51,739 bases of DNA, taken from contig SHUW01000003.1 in assembly GCA_009694465.1 (NCBI GenBank), positions 1 to 51,739 on the forward strand, given 5' to 3'. A model generated the notes under the pieces. The model made no database searches. It was not told where the DNA came from and worked only from the letters and a program-made list of their open reading frames with translations. The translations under genes were made by a program, and so were the position numbers. Shown here piece by piece: positions 34,640 through 43,597 of the stretch (position 1 is its first letter; every line of letters begins with the position of its first letter). The DNA comes from Ilumatobacteraceae bacterium. GTDB lineage: Bacteria > Actinomycetota > Acidimicrobiia > Acidimicrobiales > Ilumatobacteraceae.

Positions 34640-35479
34640 TTAGGCACAAAAGATGATGTTGTCGATCAACCTGATGCCGTCAATAGTGCCCGCAAATAGC
34701 AGTACATCACCCACATGGGCTTCCGAAACACTCTCAAGTGTCTGCGGATCAACGATTGCAATGTAATCAATCTCAATTTCGCCGATACAGGTCTGGCGGG
34801 CGGCCTCAATCAATTCTTGTCTGTCGCGAATTCCAGATTGGAAAAGTGACAGAGAATGAAAAAGCCCCTGCGAGATTAAAACTGCGAGTTGTCTTGACTC
34901 TGCACTCAGGCGAACATTTCGACTTGAGAGCGCCAATCCATCCTCTTCGCGAATTGTCGGTGCCATCATCATTTCAGTTGGTATATCAAGATCGTCAACG
35001 AGTTTTCTTAAGACGGCAAACTGTTGGAAGTCTTTTTGACCAAAGATGGCGATATCTGGAGCTGATGCAGTTAATAGTTTTGTCACCACCGTTGTCACGC
35101 CCGAAAAATGTCCCGGTCGAGAGGCACCTTCAAAGCGTGCGGTTAGCCCCGAAACCTCCACAGATGTCGCAAAAGATTCTGGATACATGCTTTTGCTACT
35201 GGGCATGTACAGAGCACTGACGCCGCTGGAACGACATATAGCGATGTCATCTTCAAGCGTTACGGGGTATGTCTCGAAGTCCTCTTCGTTATTGAATTGC
35301 AACCGGTTCACGAAAATACTCACGATGACAAATTCGCCGTGTTGCTGTGCCATATGAATAAGCGAACGATGTCCCTCATGAAGTGCGCCCATCGTTGGGA
35401 CTAGAGCAACCTTTTGGCCGCCTTGCTTCACCGCGTAAGACAGATCACTTAATTCTCTCGCCGCCTCAACGATTCTCAT
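34640..35479 (-). CDS. panC: pantothenate synthetase
   Basis: 279 aa. PTMGALHEGH, FGQKDFQQ, TIREEDGLALSSRN and MYP are PanC motifs. It joins pantoate and beta-alanine with ATP. In the FVNPxQF loop, proline is replaced by arginine (FVNRLQF, codon CGG). The start is 5 nt after the panB stop. Length is normal. No panD gene (beta-alanine source) is in the window. Confidence 0.95.
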   Translation of the reverse strand: MRIVEAARELSDLSYAVKQGGQKVALVPTMGALHEGHRSLIHMAQQHGEFVIVSIFVNRLQFNNEEDFETYPVTLEDDIAICRSSGVSALYMPSSKSMYPESFATSVEVSGLTARFEGASRPGHFSGVTTVVTKLLTASAPDIAIFGQKDFQQFAVLRKLVDDLDIPTEMMMAPTIREEDGLALSSRNVRLSAESRQLAVLISQGLFHSLSLFQSGIRDRQELIEAARQTCIGEIEIDYIAIVDPQTLESVSEAHVGDVLLFAGTIDGIRLIDNIIFCA

Positions 35480-35484
35480 GGAAG

Positions 35485-36312
35485 TCAGTGGAATGTGTGT
35501 TCGTCGTCCGGAAAGATTCCGGACTGCACGTCACGGATGAACGACCGAGTCGCCTCAATAGTAGGTGTACGAATATCTGTGTAGTGCTTTGCAAAGCGAT
35601 ACTTCGAATCACAGAGTCCGAGCACATCGTGAAGCACGAGGACTTGTCCATCACAATGAATTCCAGCACCGATACCAATCGTTGGGATACTCACCTTCTC
35701 GGTAATTTCCTTAGCCAGTTCCATTGGCATACCCTCAAGAACGACGGCACAAGCACCAGCCTGCTCAACGGCATGAGCGTCTTCGAGGATTCGTTCACGT
35801 CCGCCAGCTTCCATGCCTTCAGAGCGACCCTGAATACGAAATCCGCCCATGCGATGAAAACTTTGCGGGGTCAATCCGATGTGTCCGATCACGGGTATGT
35901 CCACGCGAGTAATGGCGGCGATGGTATCTGCCATATGTACGCCACCCTCAAGCTTGACGCATTGTGCACCATTCTTCATCAGTTCAATTGAGGAATGAAC
36001 CGCCTGTTCGGGACTGACCTGATATGAACCGAAAGGTAGATCGCCGACAACGAGTGCCTTGGTGCGAGCACGCGCCACGCAACGAACGTGGTAAGCCATT
36101 TCTTGTAGATCAACCGCGAGCGTATTATCCGTGCCCTGCACGACCATACCTACTGAATCTCCGACGAGAATCATGTCGATTCCCGCAAGATCAACCAGTC
36201 TCGCGAAGGTGAAGTCATAGGCGGTGATCATCGTCATTCGCCGACCTTGTGTTTTCCAACTGGCAAGGTCGGGCACAGTCACTCTTCTACGATCATCATT
36301 TTTCGTTGACAT
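35485..36312 (-). CDS. panB: 3-methyl-2-oxobutanoate hydroxymethyltransferase
   Basis: 275 aa from ATG 36312, with GAGG 6 nt upstream; the longer frame to 36369 is not conserved. ITAYDFTFARLVDLAG, ILVGDSVGMV, VKLEGG and the ILEDAHAVEQAGA segment are PanB hallmarks. It makes ketopantoate from ketoisovalerate and methylene-THF (or an equivalent C1 donor). First gene of the panB-panC-oxidase operon. A TACCCT 14 nt upstream is the likely -10, so this mRNA has a short leader. Confidence 0.95.
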   Translation of the reverse strand: MSTKNDDRRRVTVPDLASWKTQGRRMTMITAYDFTFARLVDLAGIDMILVGDSVGMVVQGTDNTLAVDLQEMAYHVRCVARARTKALVVGDLPFGSYQVSPEQAVHSSIELMKNGAQCVKLEGGVHMADTIAAITRVDIPVIGHIGLTPQSFHRMGGFRIQGRSEGMEAGGRERILEDAHAVEQAGACAVVLEGMPMELAKEITEKVSIPTIGIGAGIHCDGQVLVLHDVLGLCDSKYRFAKHYTDIRTPTIEATRSFIRDVQSGIFPDDEHTFH

Positions 36313-36427
36313 AGGTGGCCTCAAGCAGGGTAAGGGGATTAATAGGGCACAAACCGGGCCAACGCCCAAACGGAAACTAGCGACTTGAACAGCGAGTTTG
36401 GCTAGTGAGGCATTTATTTTTTGTGAT
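36313..36427. other. largest intergenic gap (115 bp): panB upstream region
   Basis: It holds the panB promoter (TACCCT, 36332-36327 on the minus strand) and ribosome site. A weak inverted repeat ACTAGC/GCTAGT (36376-36381 and 36401-36406, 19-nt loop) and a small GGGC-CAAC-GCCC hairpin are present. The T-run at 36413-36421 faces the wrong way for the P1-peptidase transcript. No RNA gene is seen. Confidence 0.4.
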
Positions 36428-37504
36428 TTAGGGCATGTCGCTAAAAGCCGAGGGACATAGTTCTCGATAACAGGGCAGGTTCTTGGTTGAGGTGGCGGTC
36501 AAAATGGCTTCGGTGCAGGCTCGGGAAAAAACTTGGGCTCCAGCGGCCAAGATCGCATTCAGAAAAGCCGGGCGTCCATGGGGATCAATGAAGGCTGGGT
36601 CCCTGGCCTCAAGCGTGAGATCTCCTTGGGCGACGGATAAGCCGAAGATTGTGTCACCATCGTTCATCAGGTGCGCTGGGCGGATAGCGCGAGCAAGACC
36701 GTCATGGGCAACAGAGGCAAATTTCTTGCATTCGGACTTGCTCAGACTTTGATTAGTGGCGACGACACCGATCGTTGTATTCAAACTCGGCGAAGTGGGT
36801 GATTTGTTTCCCTGCTGCAGAGAGGAAAGATAATTGATCAATCGACGACGATCTATGGCGGATGGCTTGTGAAGCCGTCCCTGATTGAGGTCCCATGGCA
36901 ATGCTGTCTCGGGATTAATGACGGAACCGATGGAGTTAACGACCGCCAAAGCTGAGACGATCGCACCATCAGCGAGGGTCATACTGGCCATACCAAGACC
37001 TCCGCGGAGTCCACCAGAACGGGCTCCCATCCCCGCCCCAACTGTGCCCATGAGATCGGTATGACTGCTCGCTCTTTTTGCCGCTCGACGACCAAAAGAT
37101 GCATCAGGACGCATCCTAAAATTACCGCCCCGCCCGAGGTCAAAAATCACGGCGGCGGGAACGATGGGTACGACCCATTGTGGAGATTCACCTACTGGGT
37201 ACCCGACGTACTGATCCTCGAGTTCGTCCATGACACCTTGGGCTGCACCTAGGCCGTAAGCACTTCCTCCCGTGAGGACGATTCCGTGCACCCGTTGCAC
37301 CAAATTCTCTGGTTGTAGGACATCAGTTTCTCGAGTTCCAGGACCGCCACCGCGCACGTCAACTCCAGCGACAGCGCCCTGCCCAGTCAAAACAACCGTA
37401 GTTCCAGTCAAGTAACCATTGCCTGTGCGACTGAAATGCCCCACTTTGATCGCTCCAACATCAGTCAATGAGCCTGAGTAGTGGACGCTTCGTGAGTTTG
37501 CCAT
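36428..37504 (-). CDS. P1 family peptidase (DmpA / NylC type, S58)
   Basis: 358 aa from ATG 37504. GGPGTRETDVL, LTGGSAYGLGAAQGV and the LNTTIGVVATN segment fit this self-processing group; cleavage before the first Thr of N-T-T would create the N-terminal nucleophile. Family members cut beta-peptides, D-amino acid amides or nylon-type amides. CAACAT lies 6 nt before the ATG. It precedes panBC on the same strand with a 115-nt gap and is probably separate. Confidence 0.85.
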   Translation of the reverse strand: MANSRSVHYSGSLTDVGAIKVGHFSRTGNGYLTGTTVVLTGQGAVAGVDVRGGGPGTRETDVLQPENLVQRVHGIVLTGGSAYGLGAAQGVMDELEDQYVGYPVGESPQWVVPIVPAAVIFDLGRGGNFRMRPDASFGRRAAKRASSHTDLMGTVGAGMGARSGGLRGGLGMASMTLADGAIVSALAVVNSIGSVINPETALPWDLNQGRLHKPSAIDRRRLINYLSSLQQGNKSPTSPSLNTTIGVVATNQSLSKSECKKFASVAHDGLARAIRPAHLMNDGDTIFGLSVAQGDLTLEARDPAFIDPHGRPAFLNAILAAGAQVFSRACTEAILTATSTKNLPCYRELCPSAFSDMP

Positions 37505-37578
37505 TGTCCTATGTTGGCAGAGTTGTGGGGGATACAACGCAATGTTGTTCTCCTTTCAAGAAATGTCTCGGGTCTAGA

Positions 37579-37584
37579 TATTCT
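37579..37584 (+). promoter_or_regulatory. leaderless -10 (TATTCT) of the acyltransferase gene
   Basis: TATTCT is 6 nt before GTG 37591, with TTCAAG (37555-37560) as a weak -35 at 18 nt. This decides the start within a frame open from 37468. Confidence 0.5.
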
Positions 37585-37590
37585 CTAAGA

Positions 37591-38262
37591 GTGATTGATC
37601 AGCCAGCCTTTGAGGCACAACCCTTGGGACGATGGCGTGCATGGCGAAATCGACGCTTCTCCGGTCTCGTGCATTACCTCTGGGAGATGGCTATTGAATC
37701 GGGTGCCATCGGAGGATCAACGAAGAAAGGAAAACTGTTTGGCAGTTTTGGAGAACAGAGCGTGATCTGCTTTCCAGCGAACACGATCTTTAATGAACGG
37801 TTTATTCACATCGGGCGCAACACAATGATTGGTCCAGATTGCACCCTCTCCGCAGGAATGGTTCCTGGTCAACAATGTTTGAGCGATCGAATTGTGACGA
37901 TTGGGAATCGTTGCTTGATCGGAAAAGGTACAGGCATCGTTGGGCACTTCTCCATCGAGATAGGTGATGATGTGTGGACAGGTCACAACGTGTACATCAC
38001 CGACCAAAATCATGGGTATGAGGACATCTCGCGTCCGATATCAGTGCAGACCATGCCGGAGAAGGCAGTGCGTATCGGCAACGGTTCTTGGCTTGGATAT
38101 GGGACTGTCGTTCTGCCGGGTGCTGATATTGGAGAGCATGTCGTCATTGGAGCGAACAGTGTTGTTACTGGAACGATCCCGTCATTCAGCGTGGCTGTTG
38201 GTTCGCCGGCCAAAGTCGTGAGACGCTACGTCAATGGTGCTTGGGAACCTGTGATTTCTTAA
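37591..38262 (+). CDS. hexapeptide-repeat (LbH) acyltransferase
   Basis: 223 aa from GTG 37591. Left-handed beta-helix repeats run through most of the protein (IHIGRNTMIGPDCTL, IGNRCLIGKGTG, IGDDVWTGHNVYI), with the catalytic-type NHGYED and C-terminal GSPAKVVRR. The family acetylates sugars, amino sugars or antibiotics with acetyl-CoA. Acceptor unknown. Its stop shares TTAA with the opposite gene. Confidence 0.83.
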   Translation: MIDQPAFEAQPLGRWRAWRNRRFSGLVHYLWEMAIESGAIGGSTKKGKLFGSFGEQSVICFPANTIFNERFIHIGRNTMIGPDCTLSAGMVPGQQCLSDRIVTIGNRCLIGKGTGIVGHFSIEIGDDVWTGHNVYITDQNHGYEDISRPISVQTMPEKAVRIGNGSWLGYGTVVLPGADIGEHVVIGANSVVTGTIPSFSVAVGSPAKVVRRYVNGAWEPVIS

Positions 38263-38783
38263 ACCGCAAGGTCCTTTGGTGCGCCGCACGACTTCATACG
38301 ATTTGCTTGAGCGAAATAATCAATCAATGTTGAGGCTGGTGAACCTTCGACCATTGACTCTGCAAAAGGGGCGTTTTCGCCCGTGCGCAATATTGCCGTA
38401 TAGGCGATGCGACCGTTGATCCAATCCTGAAAAATATCTCTCCAAGTATCGACTCGCTTTTGGTCTTGCGGACTGGCTAACTGTTGCGAAGTGACATCAT
38501 CAAGCATTTTCTGAATGATCGCTGTGGCTTCGTCAATAATGTCGGCACGCTCTGACAAAGCGTTGGGACCGACAGTATTAATGCGTCTCAGGTCAACCAA
38601 AGTATCTCGCTGAAGATTTGCTTCTTGGCACAACGCGTTGGCTCGTATTGACCAGGAAGTGTCATCGACCGCAGCGACATTGTCTCTGGAAGGCGGGAAA
38701 AATAGTGCCCAGACCCAAAAGACGGCAATGCCAAGAGAAATAAAAGTCAATAATACTTTGACAGGCTGGCGAGAAAGGCTCAC
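38259..38783 (-). CDS. predicted membrane-anchored protein, unknown function
   Basis: 174 aa. One N-terminal hydrophobic segment (VLLTFISLGIAVFWVWALFFPP) would anchor a roughly 140-residue outer part with two cysteines and helical character (IIDEATAIIQKMLDDV). I do not recognise it. It follows the DoxX gene by a 4-nt overlap, so the two probably work together or at least share a transcript. Confidence 0.65.
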   Translation of the reverse strand: MSLSRQPVKVLLTFISLGIAVFWVWALFFPPSRDNVAAVDDTSWSIRANALCQEANLQRDTLVDLRRINTVGPNALSERADIIDEATAIIQKMLDDVTSQQLASPQDQKRVDTWRDIFQDWINGRIAYTAILRTGENAPFAESMVEGSPASTLIDYFAQANRMKSCGAPKDLAV

Positions 38784-39298
38784 GATGTTTTAATGGGGCG
38801 ATAGGAAATAAGCATCTGTAAAATTCCTCCGCCAATTCCAAGGGCAGCGGTGATCACGAGTGAGTTCCAACCCGGTACCGAGAAATCAATGGCATTATCT
38901 AGGGACCAGTCTCCAGCGCCGATGGTGCCAACCGCCAAAGCACCCAGCAAGATTGTGGCGCAATATTCCCAACCTTGATTTGGTTTGAAGATAAAAAAAC
39001 CGACCTTGCCATGTGCCGTATAGATCGCCACGACCATGACTCCAATGACGCCTGCGGCGGCAAGTGGAGTGAGTAATCCGACTGCCAGCATTAGGCCAGC
39101 TCCTATTTCTGTGCTCGCTGCCAAACGTGCCTGCCACTTAGGCCACTTCATGCCCATACTTGCGAACCAGCCAGAGGTTCCAGCAAGGCCACCTGCTCCG
39201 AATACTTTGTTGTAACCGTGGTATGCAAGAAACAATCCCAGACACAAGCGCAAGATAAGCAAACCAAGATTAAGTTGATTGGGTAATGCAATTTCCAT
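38780..39298 (-). CDS. DoxX family membrane protein
   Basis: 172 aa, four transmembrane segments. LRLCLGLFLAYHGYNKVFG, GAGLMLAVGLLTPLAAAGV and the end region fit DoxX/MauE-like proteins. Relatives take part in oxidative stress or thiol/sulfite handling, but the role here is not defined. TAATCT lies 6 nt before ATG 39298. Confidence 0.78.
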   Translation of the reverse strand: MEIALPNQLNLGLLILRLCLGLFLAYHGYNKVFGAGGLAGTSGWFASMGMKWPKWQARLAASTEIGAGLMLAVGLLTPLAAAGVIGVMVVAIYTAHGKVGFFIFKPNQGWEYCATILLGALAVGTIGAGDWSLDNAIDFSVPGWNSLVITAALGIGGGILQMLISYRPIKTS

Positions 39299-39304
39299 AT
39301 TGCT

Positions 39305-39334
39305 AGATTACTGCTAGGAATTGATTGTGCCCAA
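39305..39334 (-). promoter_or_regulatory. leaderless promoter of the doxX pair
   Basis: TAATCT (39310-39305) stands 6 nt from the ATG, and TTGGGC (39334-39329) is a fair -35 at 18 nt. The -35 lies inside the first codons of the divergent ABC transporter gene. Confidence 0.5.
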
Positions 39335-41057
39335 GCCTGAGAGACAGATTCATCGATTCCGCAGAGCATTCGTACTGCTCAAGACATTGGTGAGTTTTCA
39401 TCCTGGATTGTTTGCTATTTCGATGGCTGGTGCCTCCGTCTTTGCTGTCTGTACGGTTGCCTCCTCTTGGGCTTTACGGTGGGTGATTGATGAAGTGATT
39501 GTGACGCGCTTTGCGACAGGCGTGATCTCGGTCAAACGAATAGCGGCAACGTTCGGGTTGCTTGTGGGTCTCTCTTTGATTCGTGCCGTGGGTGTGGTCA
39601 TTCGTCGGACATGGGCCGGAAAAGCTCAGTGGCGCACCGCTGAGTCGCTCACAGCGCAAGTCGTGGATGCTTTAGTCGATCAGCCAGTCTCGTGGCATCG
39701 TCAGCAGTCCGCCGGAGATCTGATCACGCGTGCAGGTGTCGATTGTGAAGCTTCCGTGGCAGTGTTGGCCCCTTTGCCCTATGCCAGCAGTGTTCTCTTA
39801 ATGATGGTGATTGCCGCTACGGGTCTCATCTCTACTGATCTCTGGTTGGGCATAGCGGCAACAAGCGTTTTCCCGCTTCTGATTTTACTGAATGTGATGT
39901 ATCAACGTCGCGTGGATCGATGGTTTGATCTTGCTCAAGATGAACTGGGTTCCCTATCGGCAGCAGTTCATGAGAGTTTTGAAGGTGTAACGGTTGTCAA
40001 AGCCTTCGGTGCCGAATTGCAAGAGACGAATCGTCTGGCCACAATTGCATCACGTGTCAAGGTGGCAAGAATTGAAGCCATAAAATTACGCTCGCTGTTT
40101 GAAGCCGGTCTTGACTTTGTTCCCAACCTGACCAACATATGCTTAGTGGTCGGTGGATCCTTCAGAGTCCGATCTGGTGATCTCTCAGTCGGCGAATTGG
40201 CAAGTTGCATTTACATGTTCACTTTGTTGGTTTTCCCATTACGCCTCATCGGCTACGCCTTTTCTGAGATGCCTCGTTCACAATCGGGTTTTGCTCGTCT
40301 GAGAAGTTTGCTGGATCAAGAAATTCTTACGGATCCGCGACGCAAGATCAATGAGAGTGAAGGTGGGTTGACCCTGACCGATGTCAGTGTTGGGCACACG
40401 CTTGACAAGGATGTGTTAGCAGGTGTGAGCGCATCCTTCAAGATTGGTTCAATCACAGCGATAGTGGGTTACACCGGTAGCGGAAAAACCACTTTGTTAC
40501 ATGCAATGGCTGGGCTCATCGAAATATCTAGTGGAGTGATTTCCGGATCGCCAGATGCTACTGCGCTTGTTTTTCAAGAGCCGTTTGTCGTTGGAAGTAG
40601 CGTGTTGGACAATATTACAATGGGTCACGAATATCGAGATGAAAAAGTGACTCGGGCGATAGAAATTGCTGAAGCGCACTTTCTATTTGATCTTCCAAGG
40701 GGCTTGCAAACGATTGTTGGAGAGCGCGGCGTGGGTCTGTCCGGTGGACAACGTCAGCGACTGGCGTTAGCGAGGGCCGTCATTACCTCTCCCAAAGTGC
40801 TGCTACTTGATGACACCACCAGCGCTCTTGATCCATTGACCGAATCGAAAGTGATGGGAAACCTTCGCAGAGAATTAAGTGAAACAACGGTCATAGCTGT
40901 TTCCTCAAGGCCTTCCATCATCGCCTTGTCGGATGAAGTGATTTTTGTTGCTGACGGAGGAATAGTCGATCAACGGCCCCATCAAGAGCTTTTGTTGCTG
41001 AGTGCGTCCTATCGGCAATTAATGCAGGCCTACGAACAGGATAGGGAGGAATCTTGA
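39327..41057 (+). CDS. ABC exporter half-transporter with degenerate ATPase site
   Basis: 576 aa from GTG 39327 (TTG 39321 is an alternative). An N-terminal six-helix exporter domain is followed by an ATPase with Walker A GYTGSGKTT and signature LSGGQRQR. Walker B reads VLLLDDTTSALD, with Asp where the catalytic Glu belongs, and the switch histidine is replaced (AVSSRPS). That is the inactive-side pattern of heterodimeric exporters. Partner: the next gene, 1 nt downstream. Substrate unknown. Confidence 0.88.
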   Translation: MPKPERQIHRFRRAFVLLKTLVSFHPGLFAISMAGASVFAVCTVASSWALRWVIDEVIVTRFATGVISVKRIAATFGLLVGLSLIRAVGVVIRRTWAGKAQWRTAESLTAQVVDALVDQPVSWHRQQSAGDLITRAGVDCEASVAVLAPLPYASSVLLMMVIAATGLISTDLWLGIAATSVFPLLILLNVMYQRRVDRWFDLAQDELGSLSAAVHESFEGVTVVKAFGAELQETNRLATIASRVKVARIEAIKLRSLFEAGLDFVPNLTNICLVVGGSFRVRSGDLSVGELASCIYMFTLLVFPLRLIGYAFSEMPRSQSGFARLRSLLDQEILTDPRRKINESEGGLTLTDVSVGHTLDKDVLAGVSASFKIGSITAIVGYTGSGKTTLLHAMAGLIEISSGVISGSPDATALVFQEPFVVGSSVLDNITMGHEYRDEKVTRAIEIAEAHFLFDLPRGLQTIVGERGVGLSGGQRQRLALARAVITSPKVLLLDDTTSALDPLTESKVMGNLRRELSETTVIAVSSRPSIIALSDEVIFVADGGIVDQRPHQELLLLSASYRQLMQAYEQDREES

Positions 41058-41058
41058 G

Positions 41059-42903
41059 ATGGCAGATGATAATCAATCTCTTGGCGCCTTAGCTGCTGTT
41101 GGACTTGGGGTGCGTGCGGCTCCTACATTGCGCGAGGGCTTTGCGAAAACCATGTTCTTCGCGGCTATCGGAGCAAGCGGTCGAATTGTGGTTCCAGTCA
41201 TTATCCAGCAAGCAATTGACCGCGGAATTCAACACAGTGATTCTGCTGGAATCGTGAGCGTCGACACTTCGTATATTCTGCGGTTAGCGCTCTTTGGTGC
41301 TTTGTGGCTCACCCTTGCAAGTCTTTCACAACGACATGCCGTCGTCCGTCTAGGAGTACGTTCAGAAATTGCGTTGTTTATGTTGCGCGTGAACCTCTTC
41401 GAACATATTCACCGTTTAAGTCTTGAAGACCATGATGATGAAAAGAATGGTTCACTCGTAGCGCGTGTGACATCAGATGTAGAAACCTTGTCGCAATTCT
41501 TTTCTTGGGGTGCTTTGGCATTTTTGTTGGACGGTCTGTTAATGCTCGTGGTTGGCTCTGTGATGCTTTCATATGACTGGATTCTCGGTCTATTAGTGAT
41601 CGCCATATCCGCTCCTTTAATGTTGGTTTTGAAGAGGGGTCAATCTCGTTTGGTCAAGGCCTACGATCTCACTCGCTCGACTAATGCTGATTTACTATCG
41701 TCAACCGCCGAACTGGTGACGGGTGCGGAAACACTGCGGGCCTACGACGCTGGTCGCATCTTTGGCACGCGCAGCAAACTTGGTGCTCGCAGGCGTGCAG
41801 ACACTCAGATGCGGGCCACGATGGTCGGTGCTATTTTGTTCCCTTCCGGTGAGATTTTTGGGGCGTTCGCTGTGTCTGCAGTTGTCATGGTGGGTGTGTT
41901 ACGAGGTCCTACATCAGGTTTGACGACGGGTGCGCTGATCGGATTTGTTTTTCTGACGTATCGCTTTCTTGAACCGATTGCCGAAATTACGGAGGTTCTT
42001 TTCCAAACGCAAACTGCTGTCTCGGGCCTGAAACGCGTATTGGGTGTTTTGGCGATTCCCGTTGGCCCGCCACAAAGTGATTCTCCGTTACCACTACCCG
42101 TTGGTTCACTAGACATTGACATTCGAAATGTTGGTTTTACCTATCAAACACGCGAGGTGGGTGATCGGGGATCCTTCGAGGTCCCAGCCTTAGTAGGTGT
42201 CAACGCCTTGATTGCTTTCGGCAGTCGGGTAGCCGTGGTTGGTGAGACCGGCTCAGGTAAAACGACGCTCGGTCGTCTGCTTGGTCGCTTCAGCGATCCC
42301 ACCATCGGTGGAATTACTTTGGGAGGAGTTGCTCTCACCATGGTGGCCAATGATGAACTACGTAAACGAGTGGTCATCGTCCCTCAAGAGCCCTTCCTTT
42401 TTGATGACACGATCTGCAATAACCTTCGCTTCGTCAGTCCGTCGGTGAGTGATCAGCAACTACGTGATGTTTTTGGGGCGCTCGGACTTGAAGATTGGCT
42501 GACAGGTTTGGAGTATGGCCTGGAGACTGTTGTGGGCCAGCGAGGTGCGCAGCTGTCCTCTGGTGAGCGCCAGTTAATCGCTCTTGTTCGAGCGTCACTG
42601 GTGGACCCAGCCATTCTTGTCCTGGATGAGGCAACTTCATCGGTTGATGCCGTGACGGAATTACGATTGGGCAGAGCCATGGAGAAGATTTCCCAAGGTC
42701 GTACAACGATTTCGATTGCTCATCGCTTGTCAACTGCCAAGCGTGCCGACAGAATCTTGGTACTGAATCAGGGTCGACTCGTTGAAGATGGATCGCACCT
42801 CGATCTTGTCGACGCGGGAGGCACATATGCCTCCATGTATTCGTCTTGGATTACTGCAACGGACACTTCTGGAGACGAGAAAACCTTCCCGGAGATGAGA
42901 TGA
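41059..42903 (+). CDS. ABC exporter half-transporter with canonical ATPase site
   Basis: 614 aa from ATG 41059, preceded by GGAGG. Exporter transmembrane domain, then Walker A GETGSGKTT, Walker B LVLDEATSSVD with catalytic Glu, and an intact AHRLS histidine. The signature is LSSGERQL, slightly off consensus, as expected for the partner of a degenerate NBD. It forms a heterodimer with the previous gene and may export lipids, peptides or drugs. 7 nt before the phosphatase gene. Confidence 0.9.
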   Translation: MADDNQSLGALAAVGLGVRAAPTLREGFAKTMFFAAIGASGRIVVPVIIQQAIDRGIQHSDSAGIVSVDTSYILRLALFGALWLTLASLSQRHAVVRLGVRSEIALFMLRVNLFEHIHRLSLEDHDDEKNGSLVARVTSDVETLSQFFSWGALAFLLDGLLMLVVGSVMLSYDWILGLLVIAISAPLMLVLKRGQSRLVKAYDLTRSTNADLLSSTAELVTGAETLRAYDAGRIFGTRSKLGARRRADTQMRATMVGAILFPSGEIFGAFAVSAVVMVGVLRGPTSGLTTGALIGFVFLTYRFLEPIAEITEVLFQTQTAVSGLKRVLGVLAIPVGPPQSDSPLPLPVGSLDIDIRNVGFTYQTREVGDRGSFEVPALVGVNALIAFGSRVAVVGETGSGKTTLGRLLGRFSDPTIGGITLGGVALTMVANDELRKRVVIVPQEPFLFDDTICNNLRFVSPSVSDQQLRDVFGALGLEDWLTGLEYGLETVVGQRGAQLSSGERQLIALVRASLVDPAILVLDEATSSVDAVTELRLGRAMEKISQGRTTISIAHRLSTAKRADRILVLNQGRLVEDGSHLDLVDAGGTYASMYSSWITATDTSGDEKTFPEMR

Positions 42904-42910
42904 TGAGAGT

Positions 42911-43597
42911 GTGGAAATTGTCCTCGTTCGTCATGGTCAGCCTGAATGGGTAAAAGACGATCTCAACGTCGATAACCCTCCACTCACAGCGCTCGGTTTT
43001 CGCCAGGCTGAATTAGTGGGTCGGGCTTTAGAAAAACAGCATTTTGATGAGGTCTGGGTGTCACCTCTTCTGCGGGCGCAACAGACAGCGGCCCCGCTCT
43101 TGCAGATGTTGGATCTGCCTCTGGGTGAGGAATCAACAGAGGCTTGGCTTGAAGAGATTCGCAATCCGTTATGGCACGGCACGCCGCGCGAAAAAGCGGA
43201 TGCTGCCTATCAGGAAGAGAGAAATCGACCGGCTGAAAAACGCTGGGATGGATTGCAGGACGGAGAACCCGTTCGGGACTTTGTGCAGCGAATTCATTCT
43301 GGGGCAAATTCATTTTTGTTAGAGCGAGGAATCACGCGCTCAGCTCAGCAATTACCAGTTTGGAATATAGAAAAACCTGATCGAAGCATTCTTCTCATTG
43401 CTCATGCCGGTACCAACAGTGTCTTTATTAATCACATCCTCGGCTTAACACCAACACCTTGGGAATGGGAACGTTTTGTCATCGCTCACGCTTCAATTAA
43501 TCGTTTGTCATCCTATGAAATAGGTGACGGGCACACTTTTGGTCTGACCAAACTGAGTGATGTTGAACATCTACCCGCAGATGAAAGGACTTACTGA
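42911..43597 (+). CDS. histidine phosphatase superfamily protein
   Basis: 228 aa from GTG 42911. LVRHGQPEW gives the nucleophile His8, and LLIAHAGTN the second His; a typical R and E sit in SPLLRAQQTA. It could be a sugar-phosphate or nucleotide phosphatase. It follows the ABC exporter and overlaps the methyltransferase by one base (TGATG), so it sits in the same operon. Confidence 0.85.
   Translation: MEIVLVRHGQPEWVKDDLNVDNPPLTALGFRQAELVGRALEKQHFDEVWVSPLLRAQQTAAPLLQMLDLPLGEESTEAWLEEIRNPLWHGTPREKADAAYQEERNRPAEKRWDGLQDGEPVRDFVQRIHSGANSFLLERGITRSAQQLPVWNIEKPDRSILLIAHAGTNSVFINHILGLTPTPWEWERFVIAHASINRLSSYEIGDGHTFGLTKLSDVEHLPADERTY

Noticed and set aside
36370-36412. tRNA-like GTTCAAGTC on the minus strand between panB and the P1 peptidase
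   Set aside because: The flanking bases do not form a T-stem, and no acceptor or anticodon arm could be built; it is only a chance T-loop match.
36376-36421. Hairpin ACTAGC/GCTAGT plus T-run as a terminator
   Set aside because: The T-run is on the plus strand, where no gene reads into it; on the minus strand the hairpin is weak with a 19-nt loop.
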